5,664 nucleotides of DNA from Leucobacter sp. (GCA_017990305.1 JAGNOB010000147.1:1-5664), one strand, 5' to 3'; positions 1-5,664 are shown, numbered from the stretch's first letter. Translations and numbers: made by a program. The notes: generated by a model not told the origin, from the sequence alone.

Positions 1-348
1 CATCGGGTGGAGGCTCGCGGTCGGGTCTTGGAACACCATGCCGATGCGCTGCCCGCGGATCTTGCCGAGCTCGCGCTCGGGAAGCGTGAGCAGGTTGCGC
101 CCGCCGAAGCGGATCTCGCCGCCAGTGCGCGCATTGGCCGGCAGCAGCCCGAGCATCGCGAGCCCGGTGATCGACTTGCCCGAACCAGACTCGCCCGCGA
201 GGCCGGTGATCTGGCCCGGGATGAGGTCGAGCGAAATCCCATGCAGGATCTCGCGCTCCCCGATCGATACCGTGAGGTCGCGGATCGCGAGCCCCTCTTC
301 GACAGACACTTCGCGTGCGCCGTCGTAGGTAACTGTTGTGTGGCTCAC
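1..348 (-). CDS. Peptide-type ABC transporter ATP-binding protein (DppD/OppD-like), 5' part only
   Basis: This is the cytoplasmic ATPase of a peptide-family ABC importer, which drives transport through the two permeases encoded upstream. The 116 residues visible, translated by hand, contain a Walker A motif GESGSGKS (about residues 52-59) and a Q-loop segment VFQDPTASLHP (about 105-115), followed by the window edge. The spacing and the QDP...SL.P wording are typical of the DppD/OppD subfamily. The signature LSGGQ, Walker B and C-terminal oligopeptide domain are not in view. The start is GTG at 348-346, because the ATG two bases upstream is in frame with a TGA. A GGGAGGG ribosome-binding site lies about five bases before it. 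The GTGA overlap with the preceding permease gene implies translational coupling. The protein could be a single DppD or the first half of a fused DppD-DppF ATPase; the window cannot tell. Confidence 0.93.
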   Translation of the reverse strand, partial: MSHTTVTYDGAREVSVEEGLAIRDLTVSIGEREILHGISLDLIPGQITGLAGESGSGKSITGLAMLGLLPANARTGGEIRFGGRNLLTLPERELGKIRGQRIGMVFQDPTASLHPM

Positions 349-1229
349 ATCGCCCTCCCCTGCACCGCGTCCTGTGCACGCGGGTCGAGGGAGTCGCGCA
401 GCGAATCCCCAATGAAGTTGAACGCCATCACGACGGTGAAGATCGCGAGGCCTGGGAAGGCAGCGATCCACCACGACGAGAACTGCTGCACGCCGTCGGA
501 GACCATCGCACCCCAGTCGGGTGTCGGCGGGGTAGCGCCGAGGCCGAGGAAGCTCAGGCCCGCGAGCAGCAGGATCGCCGTGCCAACGTCGAGCATCGCG
601 AGCACAAAGACCGGCGACAGCACGTTCGGCAAGATGTCGCGGCGAAGCGACGTGAACGGGCCGTTGCCGAGCAGCCTGCCAGCGACGACGTATTCCTGAG
701 TGCGCGCGGAGAGCACGAGCGATCTCGTGACGCGGGCATATGCCGGCCACGAGACGATGAGCATCGCGATCACCGCGTTCGTCAGGCTCGGGCCGAGGGC
801 CGCGGTGATGACCATCGCGAGAATGATCGTGGGGAACGCGAACACGAGGTCGGCGATACGCATGATCACTTCGTCGACGACCTTGCCGAAGTACCCGGCG
901 ATCGCGCCGAGCGTTCCGCCGACAATCATCGAGGCGACGACGAGCGACAGGGCGAGCGGCATGGAGATGCGCGCGCCACTGATGACACGGCTCAGCACGT
1001 CGCGACCGACCGCGTCGGTGCCGAACAGGTGCGCGGCGCTCGGCGGCTGCAGGCGATCAAACGCCTGCGCCAGCGGATCGTGCGGGGCTATCACCGGCGC
1101 GAAGATGGCGATGAGTAGCCAAATAAGCGCGATGGAGACGCCCGTGATGGCGAGCGGCGTACGGAACGCAGGGGAAATCTTGAGCCAGCGGCGACGCTTC
1201 GCCCGCTCGACAAGAATATCGGAGCTCAT
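345..1229 (-). CDS. Peptide-type ABC transporter permease, DppC/OppC family
   Basis: This is one of two inner-membrane subunits forming the translocation pore of the importer. The 294-residue product has the usual family length. It begins with a basic cytoplasmic segment (residues 7-15), then a first membrane helix (about 26-48). The diagnostic motif HLFGTDAVGRDVLSRV (67-82) follows, and then further helices at about 92-114, 127-147, 205-230 and 256-276. The EAA loop that contacts the ATPase is EYVVAGRLLGNGPF...ILPN (179-202). SFLGLGATPPTPDWG (226-240) and DSLRDSLDPR near the C terminus are also typical of DppC/OppC. The ATG start overlaps the previous permease stop as ATGA (1226-1229), with an AGGG-type ribosome-binding site just upstream. 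Its own stop overlaps the ATPase start by four bases. Substrate cannot be read from this subunit. Confidence 0.96.
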   Translation of the reverse strand: MSSDILVERAKRRRWLKISPAFRTPLAITGVSIALIWLLIAIFAPVIAPHDPLAQAFDRLQPPSAAHLFGTDAVGRDVLSRVISGARISMPLALSLVVASMIVGGTLGAIAGYFGKVVDEVIMRIADLVFAFPTIILAMVITAALGPSLTNAVIAMLIVSWPAYARVTRSLVLSARTQEYVVAGRLLGNGPFTSLRRDILPNVLSPVFVLAMLDVGTAILLLAGLSFLGLGATPPTPDWGAMVSDGVQQFSSWWIAAFPGLAIFTVVMAFNFIGDSLRDSLDPRAQDAVQGRAM

Positions 1230-2317
1230 GAGACCCTCACTCTCGGGTCGATGACCCCGTACAGCACGTCAACGAGGAAGTTCAGGCCGATATAGACAAT
1301 GCCGACAATGAGGCCGACGCCCATGATGGCGGGCAGGTCAAGCTTGGTGGCGGCGGAGAAGGAGTATTCACCAAGGCCGTGCCACGAGTACACCTTCTCG
1401 ACGAGCACTGTGCCCGACAGCAGCGACCCGAACGCGAGGCCCAGCACGGTAATAATCGGCACCATCGCGCCGCGGAGCACATACCCGAACACGACGGTTC
1501 GGCGTGGCAGCCCCTTCGCGGTCGCGGCCTTCACGTAGTCCATGTCGAGCACCTCGAGCACCGCGGAGCGGGCGAAGCGCGTGAGCAGTCCGATCGTGTA
1601 CAGCGCGAGCACTGAGGCGGGCAGCACCAGGTGGTACAGGGCATCCCAGAAGGTGCCCCACTGGCCGGCAATGACAGAGTCGATCGTGTACAGGCCGGTG
1701 ACGTGCGGCGGCGCAATTGCGGTGGGATCGAGCCTGCCAGAACCGGGGAAGATCCCGAGCGCAAAGAAGAAGACGTAGTACACCACGAGCGCGAGCCAGA
1801 ACGTCGGCCAGCTCAGGCCGATCAGGCTCACCACGCGGATGACCTGGTCAACGATCGTGCGGCGCTTGAGCGCAGCCCACAGGCCGAGGCCGATACCGAT
1901 GATTGCCGAGAACACGATCGCGGAGAGCGCGAGTTCAATGGTCGCGGGGAACGCTGCGGCAAGTTCGTCCGCGACGGGTACGCGCGTCTGCGTGGAGACG
2001 CCGAGGTTGCCCTGCAGCACGTTGCCGAGGTACGTGAAGTACTGCACGATGAGTGGCTGATCGAGCCCGTTCTCGGCGCGGAACTTCGCGACGATCTCCG
2101 GGTTTGCGGCAGCCTGCTCACCCAGCGCGGCCTGCACAGGATCCGCAGGCACGAGGTTGGTGAGCACGAAGGTGACAACGGTCACCCCGAACATAAGCAA
2201 GACCGTCAGGCCGAGCCGGACGGCCACGTACCGCACGAACGGGGGGATCCCCCGACGTGCGGTACGCTCGGCCGTCCGGATCGCGACGGTGCTGTTGTTG
2301 TTACTTGATGAGGGCAA
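1226..2317 (-). CDS. Peptide-type ABC transporter permease, DppB/OppB family (TTG start)
   Basis: This is the second membrane subunit of the importer. From the TTG start it is 363 residues. After a polar extension of about 27 residues rich in Ser, Asn and Arg, the canonical DppB beginning VRYVAVRLGL leads into the first helix (about 33-55). GNLGVSTQTRVPVADEL (103-119), the helices at about 127-149 and 165-190, the EAA loop DYVKAATAKGLPRR (260-273), SGTVLVEKVYSWHGLGEY (301-318) and the C-terminal DVLYGVIDPRVRV all match the family. TTG at 2317 overlaps the binding-protein gene by 17 bases. The alternatives are GTG at 2236 (residue 28) or 2227 (residue 31), which would remove the extension and give a more usual N terminus. 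No convincing Shine-Dalgarno separates the options, so the function is secure but the start is not. The final stop overlaps the next permease as ATGA. Confidence 0.93.
   Translation of the reverse strand: MPSSSNNNSTVAIRTAERTARRGIPPFVRYVAVRLGLTVLLMFGVTVVTFVLTNLVPADPVQAALGEQAAANPEIVAKFRAENGLDQPLIVQYFTYLGNVLQGNLGVSTQTRVPVADELAAAFPATIELALSAIVFSAIIGIGLGLWAALKRRTIVDQVIRVVSLIGLSWPTFWLALVVYYVFFFALGIFPGSGRLDPTAIAPPHVTGLYTIDSVIAGQWGTFWDALYHLVLPASVLALYTIGLLTRFARSAVLEVLDMDYVKAATAKGLPRRTVVFGYVLRGAMVPIITVLGLAFGSLLSGTVLVEKVYSWHGLGEYSFSAATKLDLPAIMGVGLIVGIVYIGLNFLVDVLYGVIDPRVRVS
2227..2266 (-). repeat. Long inverted repeat/hairpin at the 5' end of the dppB-like gene
   Basis: Two perfect 11-base arms, CGTACCGCACG (2227-2237) and CGTGCGGTACG (2256-2266), face each other. 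Between them sits a 12-base perfect palindrome GGGGGATCCCCC (2242-2253). In the minus-strand transcript this would fold into a long GC-rich stem with a small internal loop. It begins about 34 bases after the binding-protein stop codon and covers codons 18-31 of the permease as called. No U-run follows it, so it is not a classical intrinsic terminator. Known intercistronic hairpins after binding-protein genes (malE-malF type) protect the upstream message from 3' exonucleases or reduce downstream expression. That role is inferred here. Confidence 0.75.
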
Positions 2318-3878
2318 GATCCACGGTCCACACGGGGTTCGTCGTGATCGATTCGATCGACGGCGACGTGACCACGTTCTGCGCGGGCTGCAGCAGCGGC
2401 ACGAAGGGACCGCTCGCGTTCAGCTCGTCCTGCCATGCCTCGTATGCGGGCGCGCGATCCTCACCGGTCGCAGCCTTCGCCGCGTTCGAGAGCTCGGTCA
2501 CCTTCGGGTTCGCATCAGCAGCCCAGCCCGAACGGAGCCCAACGAGCTCGCCCGGCGAGAATACCGTGTAGTTCGAGGCGTCCGGGAAGTCGGGGCCCCA
2601 GTACCAGAGACCGATGGTCTCGGTGCCGTTGCGGTACGCGTCGAGCTCGGTTGCCACGGGTGCGGGCGCGAGCGCGACCTCGATGCCGACCTCGTTGAGC
2701 TGCGCCTGCACGGCCTCGGCGACGTTCTGCAGCGAGAGCCCCTGCACGGTGATGTCGTTCGGGAAGTTCAGGGTGACCTTCTCGCCGGAGTAGCCCGACT
2801 TCGCGAGCGAAGCCTTCGCCGCATCGACGTCGCGCTGGTTGCCCTGCTCGGCGTCGATCGCACCAACGAAGAGCGACGGGATTGGGCCGCCGGGGCGAAC
2901 CGAGCCCTCACCTGCGAGGCTGACGATCTTGTCGTAGTCGAGGCCCAGCTTCACTGCTTCGAGGAAGTCGGGGTTGCTGGTGATCGCGCTGACCTCGGGG
3001 TTCTGGTTGAGCAGCAGGAAGATCATGTAGCGCGACGGGTTCGAGACGACCTTCACGTCTGCGCTTGCAAGCTCAGCGACCTGATCGGGGTTCAGGTCGA
3101 GGGCTACCTGCGACTCCCCCTTCTCGACGTTGAGCTTCTGCGTCGGGCCCTCGACGTTGCGCAGGACTACCCGATCGTAGGCAGGCTTGTCACCCGTGTA
3201 CTCGGGGTTCGCGGTGAACACGACCTGGGCTGCAGCGTCGAACGACTCGAGCGTGTACGGGCCCGACCCGGCTGACTCGCTGTTGAGGAACGATTCAGCG
3301 GCGTCGGACTCGTCCGCGCTGCCGCCGTTGGCCTCAACGACCTCCTGGTTGACCACGGACAGCGCCGGGTTCGGGAGGATGAACGGAAGCGCAGGGTTCG
3401 GCGTCTCCGAGGTGAGCGTGAGCGTATCGTCGCCGGTCTTCTCAACGGTGACACCGTCGAGCAGGAACGAGGGGTTTCCGAGGATGCCCTGTACGCGGGT
3501 GAGCGAGAACACTGCGTCGTCGACGGTGAGGTTCGAACCGTCCGAGAACTTCGCGCCGGGCTTCATGGTGAGCGTGAGCACCGTGTTGTCGGCGTTCATC
3601 TCGTAACTTGCGAGCCCGTCGATGGGCTTCGTGACGTCTTCACCTTCGAAGGTGAGCAGCGTCTCGTACAGTGCCTTCGCGACGATCGAGCCGGTCGTCT
3701 CGTACTGGCGACCCGGGTCTGCAGTCTTGAGGTCAAAGGATGCGTCAACAACGATCGACTTGTTGCCGCCCGCTGTGTCGGTGTTCGACTGCGCGCCCCC
3801 GGCGCAACCGGAAAGAACGAGCGCAGCGGCAGCAACCAGACCGGTCGCCGCGAAGACGCGCTTCATCGAGTGCTTCAT
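2301..3878 (-). CDS. ABC transporter substrate-binding lipoprotein, family 5 (peptide/nickel/opine type)
   Basis: This is the extracytoplasmic receptor that captures the substrate and delivers it to the permeases. The 525-residue product starts with a lipoprotein signal: basic MKHSMKRV, a hydrophobic core, and lipobox LSGC with the lipidated cysteine at residue 25. A Ser/Thr/Gly/Asn-rich linker follows to about residue 40. The family-5 body is clear: DPGRQYETTGSIVAKALYETL (54-74), the SBP_bac_5 signature region FSDGSNLTVDDAVFSLTR (111-128), GSGPYTLESF (204-213), and WYWGPDFPDASNY (425-437) in the substrate-binding lobe. Length is normal and the frame is unbroken. It is first in the operon, with the permease genes directly downstream. 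The substrate could be oligopeptides, dipeptides or another family-5 ligand; nothing visible decides this. The start at 3878 is supported by a GGAAGG ribosome-binding site six bases upstream. Confidence 0.96.
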   Translation of the reverse strand: MKHSMKRVFAATGLVAAAALVLSGCAGGAQSNTDTAGGNKSIVVDASFDLKTADPGRQYETTGSIVAKALYETLLTFEGEDVTKPIDGLASYEMNADNTVLTLTMKPGAKFSDGSNLTVDDAVFSLTRVQGILGNPSFLLDGVTVEKTGDDTLTLTSETPNPALPFILPNPALSVVNQEVVEANGGSADESDAAESFLNSESAGSGPYTLESFDAAAQVVFTANPEYTGDKPAYDRVVLRNVEGPTQKLNVEKGESQVALDLNPDQVAELASADVKVVSNPSRYMIFLLLNQNPEVSAITSNPDFLEAVKLGLDYDKIVSLAGEGSVRPGGPIPSLFVGAIDAEQGNQRDVDAAKASLAKSGYSGEKVTLNFPNDITVQGLSLQNVAEAVQAQLNEVGIEVALAPAPVATELDAYRNGTETIGLWYWGPDFPDASNYTVFSPGELVGLRSGWAADANPKVTELSNAAKAATGEDRAPAYEAWQDELNASGPFVPLLQPAQNVVTSPSIESITTNPVWTVDLALIK

Positions 3879-3884
3879 GTGTGG

Positions 3885-3890
3885 CCTTCC
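3885..3890 (-). promoter_or_regulatory. Ribosome-binding site of the binding-protein gene
   Basis: GGAAGG on the minus strand lies six bases before the ATG at 3878. It favours this start over the in-frame ATG at 3866 (residue 5), which has no purine-rich sequence at the right distance. Confidence 0.8.
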
Positions 3891-3924
3891 ATAGGGCTAT
3901 CCCGCATTGGATAACTCTTTACAG

Positions 3925-3954
3925 AAGTTACGCGATCCGCAATTATTGTGTCAA
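3925..3954 (-). promoter_or_regulatory. Candidate sigma-70-type promoter of the transporter operon
   Basis: The minus strand carries a perfect -35 hexamer TTGACA (3954-3949). After an 18-base spacer comes TAACTT (3930-3925), a weak -10 matching consensus at only three of six positions. Transcription would begin near 3918, giving a leader of about 40 bases before the binding-protein ATG. The perfect -35 and the AT-rich setting are visible. Promoter activity is inferred, and a weak -10 would be consistent with a regulated promoter. Confidence 0.45.
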
Positions 3955-4010
3955 CTCACGAAGTATTTGACGAGAAGTATCCTGCATAACGGGAAGAATA
4001 GGTCAATTGA
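3950..4010. promoter_or_regulatory. Cluster of GTCAA/TTGAC half-sites, candidate regulator operator
   Basis: GTCAA occurs at 3950-3954, TTGAC at 3967-3971 (inverted, 12-base gap), and GTCAA at 4002-4006 running into TTGA, which makes the perfect palindrome TCAATTGA (4003-4010). The first half-site overlaps the -35 box of the candidate transporter promoter. The cluster lies between the transporter operon and the divergent Lrp/AsnC-type gene. Such regulators usually bind several degenerate AT-rich sites. Whether these are its sites is inference; TTGAC-like words also arise from -35 elements, and short words are common in AT-rich DNA. Confidence 0.3.
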
Positions 4011-4050
4011 TCCAAATATGCCCATGAAAAGATTGGCTGGCAAAGACAGA

Positions 4051-4614
4051 ATGCAGCTCGATGACACACACATTCAAATGGTCGATTTGCTGCGCCGCGA
4101 CGGACGGCTCTCAATCGCCGCCATGGCCGAGCAGCTCGGTGTCTCGCGATCCAACGCCTACCAGCGCTACGACGCGCTCGTCGAGGCAGGCGTGATCACC
4201 GGATTCACCGCGACGCTCGATTTCCGGGCGGCCGGTTTCGGTGTTGCGGCGCTCGTATTCGTCTCACTCGAGCAACAGCGCTGGCAGGAGTTCAGGGAGC
4301 GGCTGCCTAGCGTCCAAGAACTCGAGTACTTCGCCGTCACCGCGGGCAGACACGACGGAATGCTTCTCGTTCGCGCCGCTGACGTCGCCGCGATCCACGA
4401 ACTTGTTGCTACCAATCTCGCCCAGTGGGACTGCATCAAATCGACAGAGACCGTTTTCATCATGGACGAACAGTGGGACAGGGTGAACCTCCGGGCAGGT
4501 TTCGCTGGCCGGGCCCTCCGATCAGGTCGGGAATTCACGGACGACGCCGTCCTCGGGGTCTCACGCATCACGAGCTTTGTTGAGCCCGGCGAGGAAAACG
4601 AGATCGGTCGCTAA
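4051..4614 (+). CDS. Lrp/AsnC-family transcriptional regulator
   Basis: This is a DNA-binding regulator of the feast/famine (Lrp/AsnC) family, which usually senses amino acids or related small molecules and binds as dimers or octamers. From ATG 4051 it is 187 residues. LDDTHIQMVDLLRRDGRLS (3-21) leads into the helix-turn-helix IAAMAEQLGVSRSNAYQRYD (22-41). The ligand-binding RAM domain runs from about 65 to 139 and includes TAGRHDGMLLVRAAD (97-111), equivalent to the conserved G-x-x-D-x-x-x-x-V stretch, and STETVFIM (131-138). A tail of about 48 residues makes it longer than the usual 150-165. ATG 4051 fits the family N terminus; ATG 4018 and 4024 are in frame, but the added codons are AT-rich with two AGA codons, and no start has a clear ribosome-binding site. 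It diverges from the peptide transporter operon, so control of that operon and of itself is a reasonable inference. Confidence 0.9.
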   Translation: MQLDDTHIQMVDLLRRDGRLSIAAMAEQLGVSRSNAYQRYDALVEAGVITGFTATLDFRAAGFGVAALVFVSLEQQRWQEFRERLPSVQELEYFAVTAGRHDGMLLVRAADVAAIHELVATNLAQWDCIKSTETVFIMDEQWDRVNLRAGFAGRALRSGREFTDDAVLGVSRITSFVEPGEENEIGR

Positions 4615-4648
4615 ACCGCGCAATTCCGAGCGACGGCCCCAACCACAA

Positions 4649-4680
4649 ATCGGCCCCCTGGATCTCTCCAGAGGGCCGAT
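4649..4680. terminator. Hairpin terminator between the convergent regulator gene and rbfA
   Basis: ATCGGCCC (4649-4656) pairs with GGGCCGAT (4673-4680). After one C/A mismatch, CTGGA pairs with TCCAG around a TCTC loop, giving 13 pairs in total. On the minus strand the stem is followed by TTTGTGGTT, a modest U-rich run, so it best serves as the end of the rbfA transcript. It lies 34 bases after the regulator stop and 14 bases past the rbfA stop, so it may end both transcripts. Confidence 0.8.
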
Positions 4681-4694
4681 CTGCATGTGGACGA

Positions 4695-5234
4695 CTACGC
4701 GCGCTCCTCGTCGTCCTCGAGCTCTTCCTCGTCGAGGCCGTCCTCGTCCTCTTCGTCGAAATCGTCGTCGAGTTCCTCGTCGAGGTCATCCTCGTCGGTG
4801 TCCTCTTCGGCATCCTCATCGCGCGGCTTCGAGTATGGGTCGGCCTCGCCTGCGTATACCGCACCGGTCGCGAGCGCCCGAGCCTCATCGTCGCGTCGCT
4901 TCGCCTCGGCGAGCAGCTCATTCATGTGATCAGCCGACGCTGGAAGCTCGTCGTGGAGGAACTCGAGTGTCGGCGTGAGGCGGGTGCCCAACTGCTTGCC
5001 GACCTCGCTGCGAAGCATGCCCGTGGCAGCCTTGAGTGCCGCTGCGGTGTCAGCCTGCGAGCTCTCGTCGCCATAAACGGTGTAGAACACGCTTGCGTTC
5101 TGCAGGTCGCCGGTCACCCGAACCTCGGTGATCGTGACGAACCCGAGTCGAGGGTCCCGGAGCCCCTTATCAAGTCGGCGGGCGATGATCTGGTGGATCC
5201 GCTCAGCGACCTTACCTGCACGTGGATTACTCAT
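4695..5234 (-). CDS. rbfA: Ribosome-binding factor A with acidic C-terminal tail
   Basis: RbfA binds the immature 30S ribosomal subunit and assists late 16S rRNA maturation in the cytoplasm. The 179-residue product starts RAGKVAERIHQIIARRL (5-21), the usual first helix. RDPRLGFVTITEVRVTGDLQNASVFYTVYG (26-55) follows and matches the RbfA beta-strand core. KAATGMLRSEVGKQLGTRLTPTLEFLHDE (68-96) is the second half of the KH-like fold. Residues 100-120 form the closing helix. Beyond the domain lies a tail in which 31 of residues 139-177 are Asp or Glu and none is basic, making the protein longer than typical RbfA of about 120-135 residues. The ATG at 5234 follows GGAG closely, with a second purine-rich AGG further upstream. 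It lies 48 bases downstream of the NTF2-like gene in the same direction; a hairpin follows its stop. Confidence 0.95.
   Translation of the reverse strand: MSNPRAGKVAERIHQIIARRLDKGLRDPRLGFVTITEVRVTGDLQNASVFYTVYGDESSQADTAAALKAATGMLRSEVGKQLGTRLTPTLEFLHDELPASADHMNELLAEAKRRDDEARALATGAVYAGEADPYSKPRDEDAEEDTDEDDLDEELDDDFDEEDEDGLDEEELEDDEERA
4704..4820 (-). repeat. Low-complexity GAG/GAC-rich tract encoding the RbfA acidic tail
   Basis: The minus strand is a run of GAG, GAA, GAC and GAT codons with scattered Leu, Phe, Thr, Gly and Ala codons. On the plus strand the same bases read as an artefactual serine-rich frame. Codon-repeat tracts like this can vary in length between strains by replication slippage. 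Confidence 0.7.
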
Positions 5235-5282
5235 AGCTCCAGCCTACTCGCGTTGCCGGGGGTGGTGGCACTCAATGGGTTC

Positions 5283-5664
5283 TTAGAACGCTGGGAGGCC
5301 CTGCACGGCCGGGCCGCCGAAGTGCTGCACGACGCCCTCGTGGAGCTGCACGATACGCAGCGGACCGTCAGTATCAAGCAGCACGGCCGAGTTTCGAACC
5401 ACCTCAGGGGTGATCGGCGCGCCCGCCGCATCGACTGCGTCGATCCGCAGCCACCACGTCGCGGAGATCACGCCGCCGATGCGGCGCGCGGTGAAGAGCC
5501 CGGGGACGAGCGCGGTCTCGGTTTGTGCCAGGGCGGAATCGTCGCCCGTGCCACGCGCCGCGCGTACGGCGTTCAGCTCATCCATGCCAGAGATCAGTGC
5601 TGGGCTCGCCGAGTCAAACATGGTGAGGTCTGCGTCAAGGAGTTTGTCGATGGCGGCGCGGTCG
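5283..5664 (-). CDS. Small NTF2/SnoaL/DUF4440-like protein, 5' end outside the window
   Basis: The frame stays open to the right edge, so 126 residues are visible and the true start is beyond 5664. The first in-window ATG (5621) has no ribosome-binding site. The residues before it, DRAAIDKLLDADLTMFD, look like the first helix of NTF2-like/SnoaL/DUF4440 domains. The C-terminal part, with WWLRIDAV (a strand) and LRIVQLHEGVV (compare the common W-R-I-V-H-L-H ending), supports the same fold. There is no signal peptide or membrane segment in the visible part. Members of this superfamily range from enzymes such as isomerases and hydrolases to ligand-binding proteins. No catalytic residue can be assigned, so no function is proposed. 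It is upstream of rbfA in the same direction, 48 bases apart, and may share a transcript with it. The family call rests on pattern recognition and is moderate. Confidence 0.6.
   Translation of the reverse strand, partial: DRAAIDKLLDADLTMFDSASPALISGMDELNAVRAARGTGDDSALAQTETALVPGLFTARRIGGVISATWWLRIDAVDAAGAPITPEVVRNSAVLLDTDGPLRIVQLHEGVVQHFGGPAVQGLPAF

Noticed and set aside
336..1118. Long plus-strand open frame (260 codons) opposite the DppC-like permease
   Set aside because: Its product is a low-complexity Arg/Asp/Glu/His-rich string with no domain. The minus strand encodes a clear permease, so this is an antisense shadow of GC-rich codons.
700..1254. Plus-strand open frame of 184 codons
   Set aside because: It lies wholly or almost wholly opposite the DppC-like permease, and the translation shows no family features.
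2157..3275. Plus-strand open frame of 372 codons across the binding-protein/permease junction
   Set aside because: It is antisense to two well-recognised genes, has no recognisable domain, and its composition is typical of a GC-rich shadow.
3907..4050. TTG start at 3907 for the Lrp/AsnC-type gene
   Set aside because: It would add about 48 residues encoded by the AT-rich promoter region, has no ribosome-binding site, and does not match the family N terminus.
4687..4929. Serine-rich plus-strand open frame
   Set aside because: It is the reverse reading of the GAG/GAC repeat that encodes the RbfA acidic tail; the polyserine is an artefact.
5231..5431. Minus-strand frame of 66 codons between rbfA and the NTF2-like gene
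   Set aside because: It overlaps most of the 3' half of the NTF2-like gene in another frame and encodes an Arg/Ser/Cys-rich string with no recognisable pattern.
1..5664. CRISPR array, tRNA, rRNA, insertion sequence or phage element
   Set aside because: No regularly spaced repeats, cloverleaf-like stretch, transposase or integrase motif, or terminal inverted repeats with target duplications were seen on either strand.

Overview
The window looks like chromosomal DNA from a high-GC Gram-positive actinobacterium. Coding regions are strongly G+C-biased at third positions, the reading frames cast long antisense shadows, and GTG and TTG starts are used. The binding protein has an actinobacterial-style lipoprotein signal. 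A Microbacteriaceae-type host is a guess from overall style, not a demonstrated assignment. There are no RNA genes, CRISPR arrays, insertion sequences or other signs of a mobile island.

Layout, left to right. Positions 1-3878 hold a four-gene operon on the minus strand, read right to left. It encodes a family-5 extracytoplasmic solute-binding lipoprotein (2301-3878), a DppB/OppB-type permease (1226-2317), a DppC/OppC-type permease (345-1229) and the first 116 residues of a DppD/OppD-type ATPase (1-348, running off the left edge). The three junctions overlap by 17, 4 and 4 bases, so the genes are probably translationally coupled. A strong hairpin lies about 34 bases after the binding-protein stop codon, inside the 5' end of the dppB-like gene. 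It could help make more binding protein than membrane subunits.

Positions 3879-4050 are an AT-rich divergent control region (about 41% G+C by hand count over 3901-4020, far below its surroundings). It carries a perfect TTGACA -35 box facing the transporter and several GTCAA/TTGAC half-sites. An Lrp/AsnC-family regulator (4051-4614, plus strand) reads away from it. This arrangement suggests the regulator controls the transporter, its own gene, or both.

Positions 4615-5664 hold a convergent unit on the minus strand. It contains the 3' part of a small NTF2/SnoaL/DUF4440-like gene, then rbfA (ribosome-binding factor A) with a long acidic tail. A strong hairpin terminator separates rbfA from the regulator gene.

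The transporter should import oligopeptides or a related family-5 substrate, but the sequence does not fix which. No wholly new system is evident. The points most worth checking are the hairpin at the binding-protein/permease junction, the half-site cluster in the divergent promoter region, and the small gene beside rbfA.
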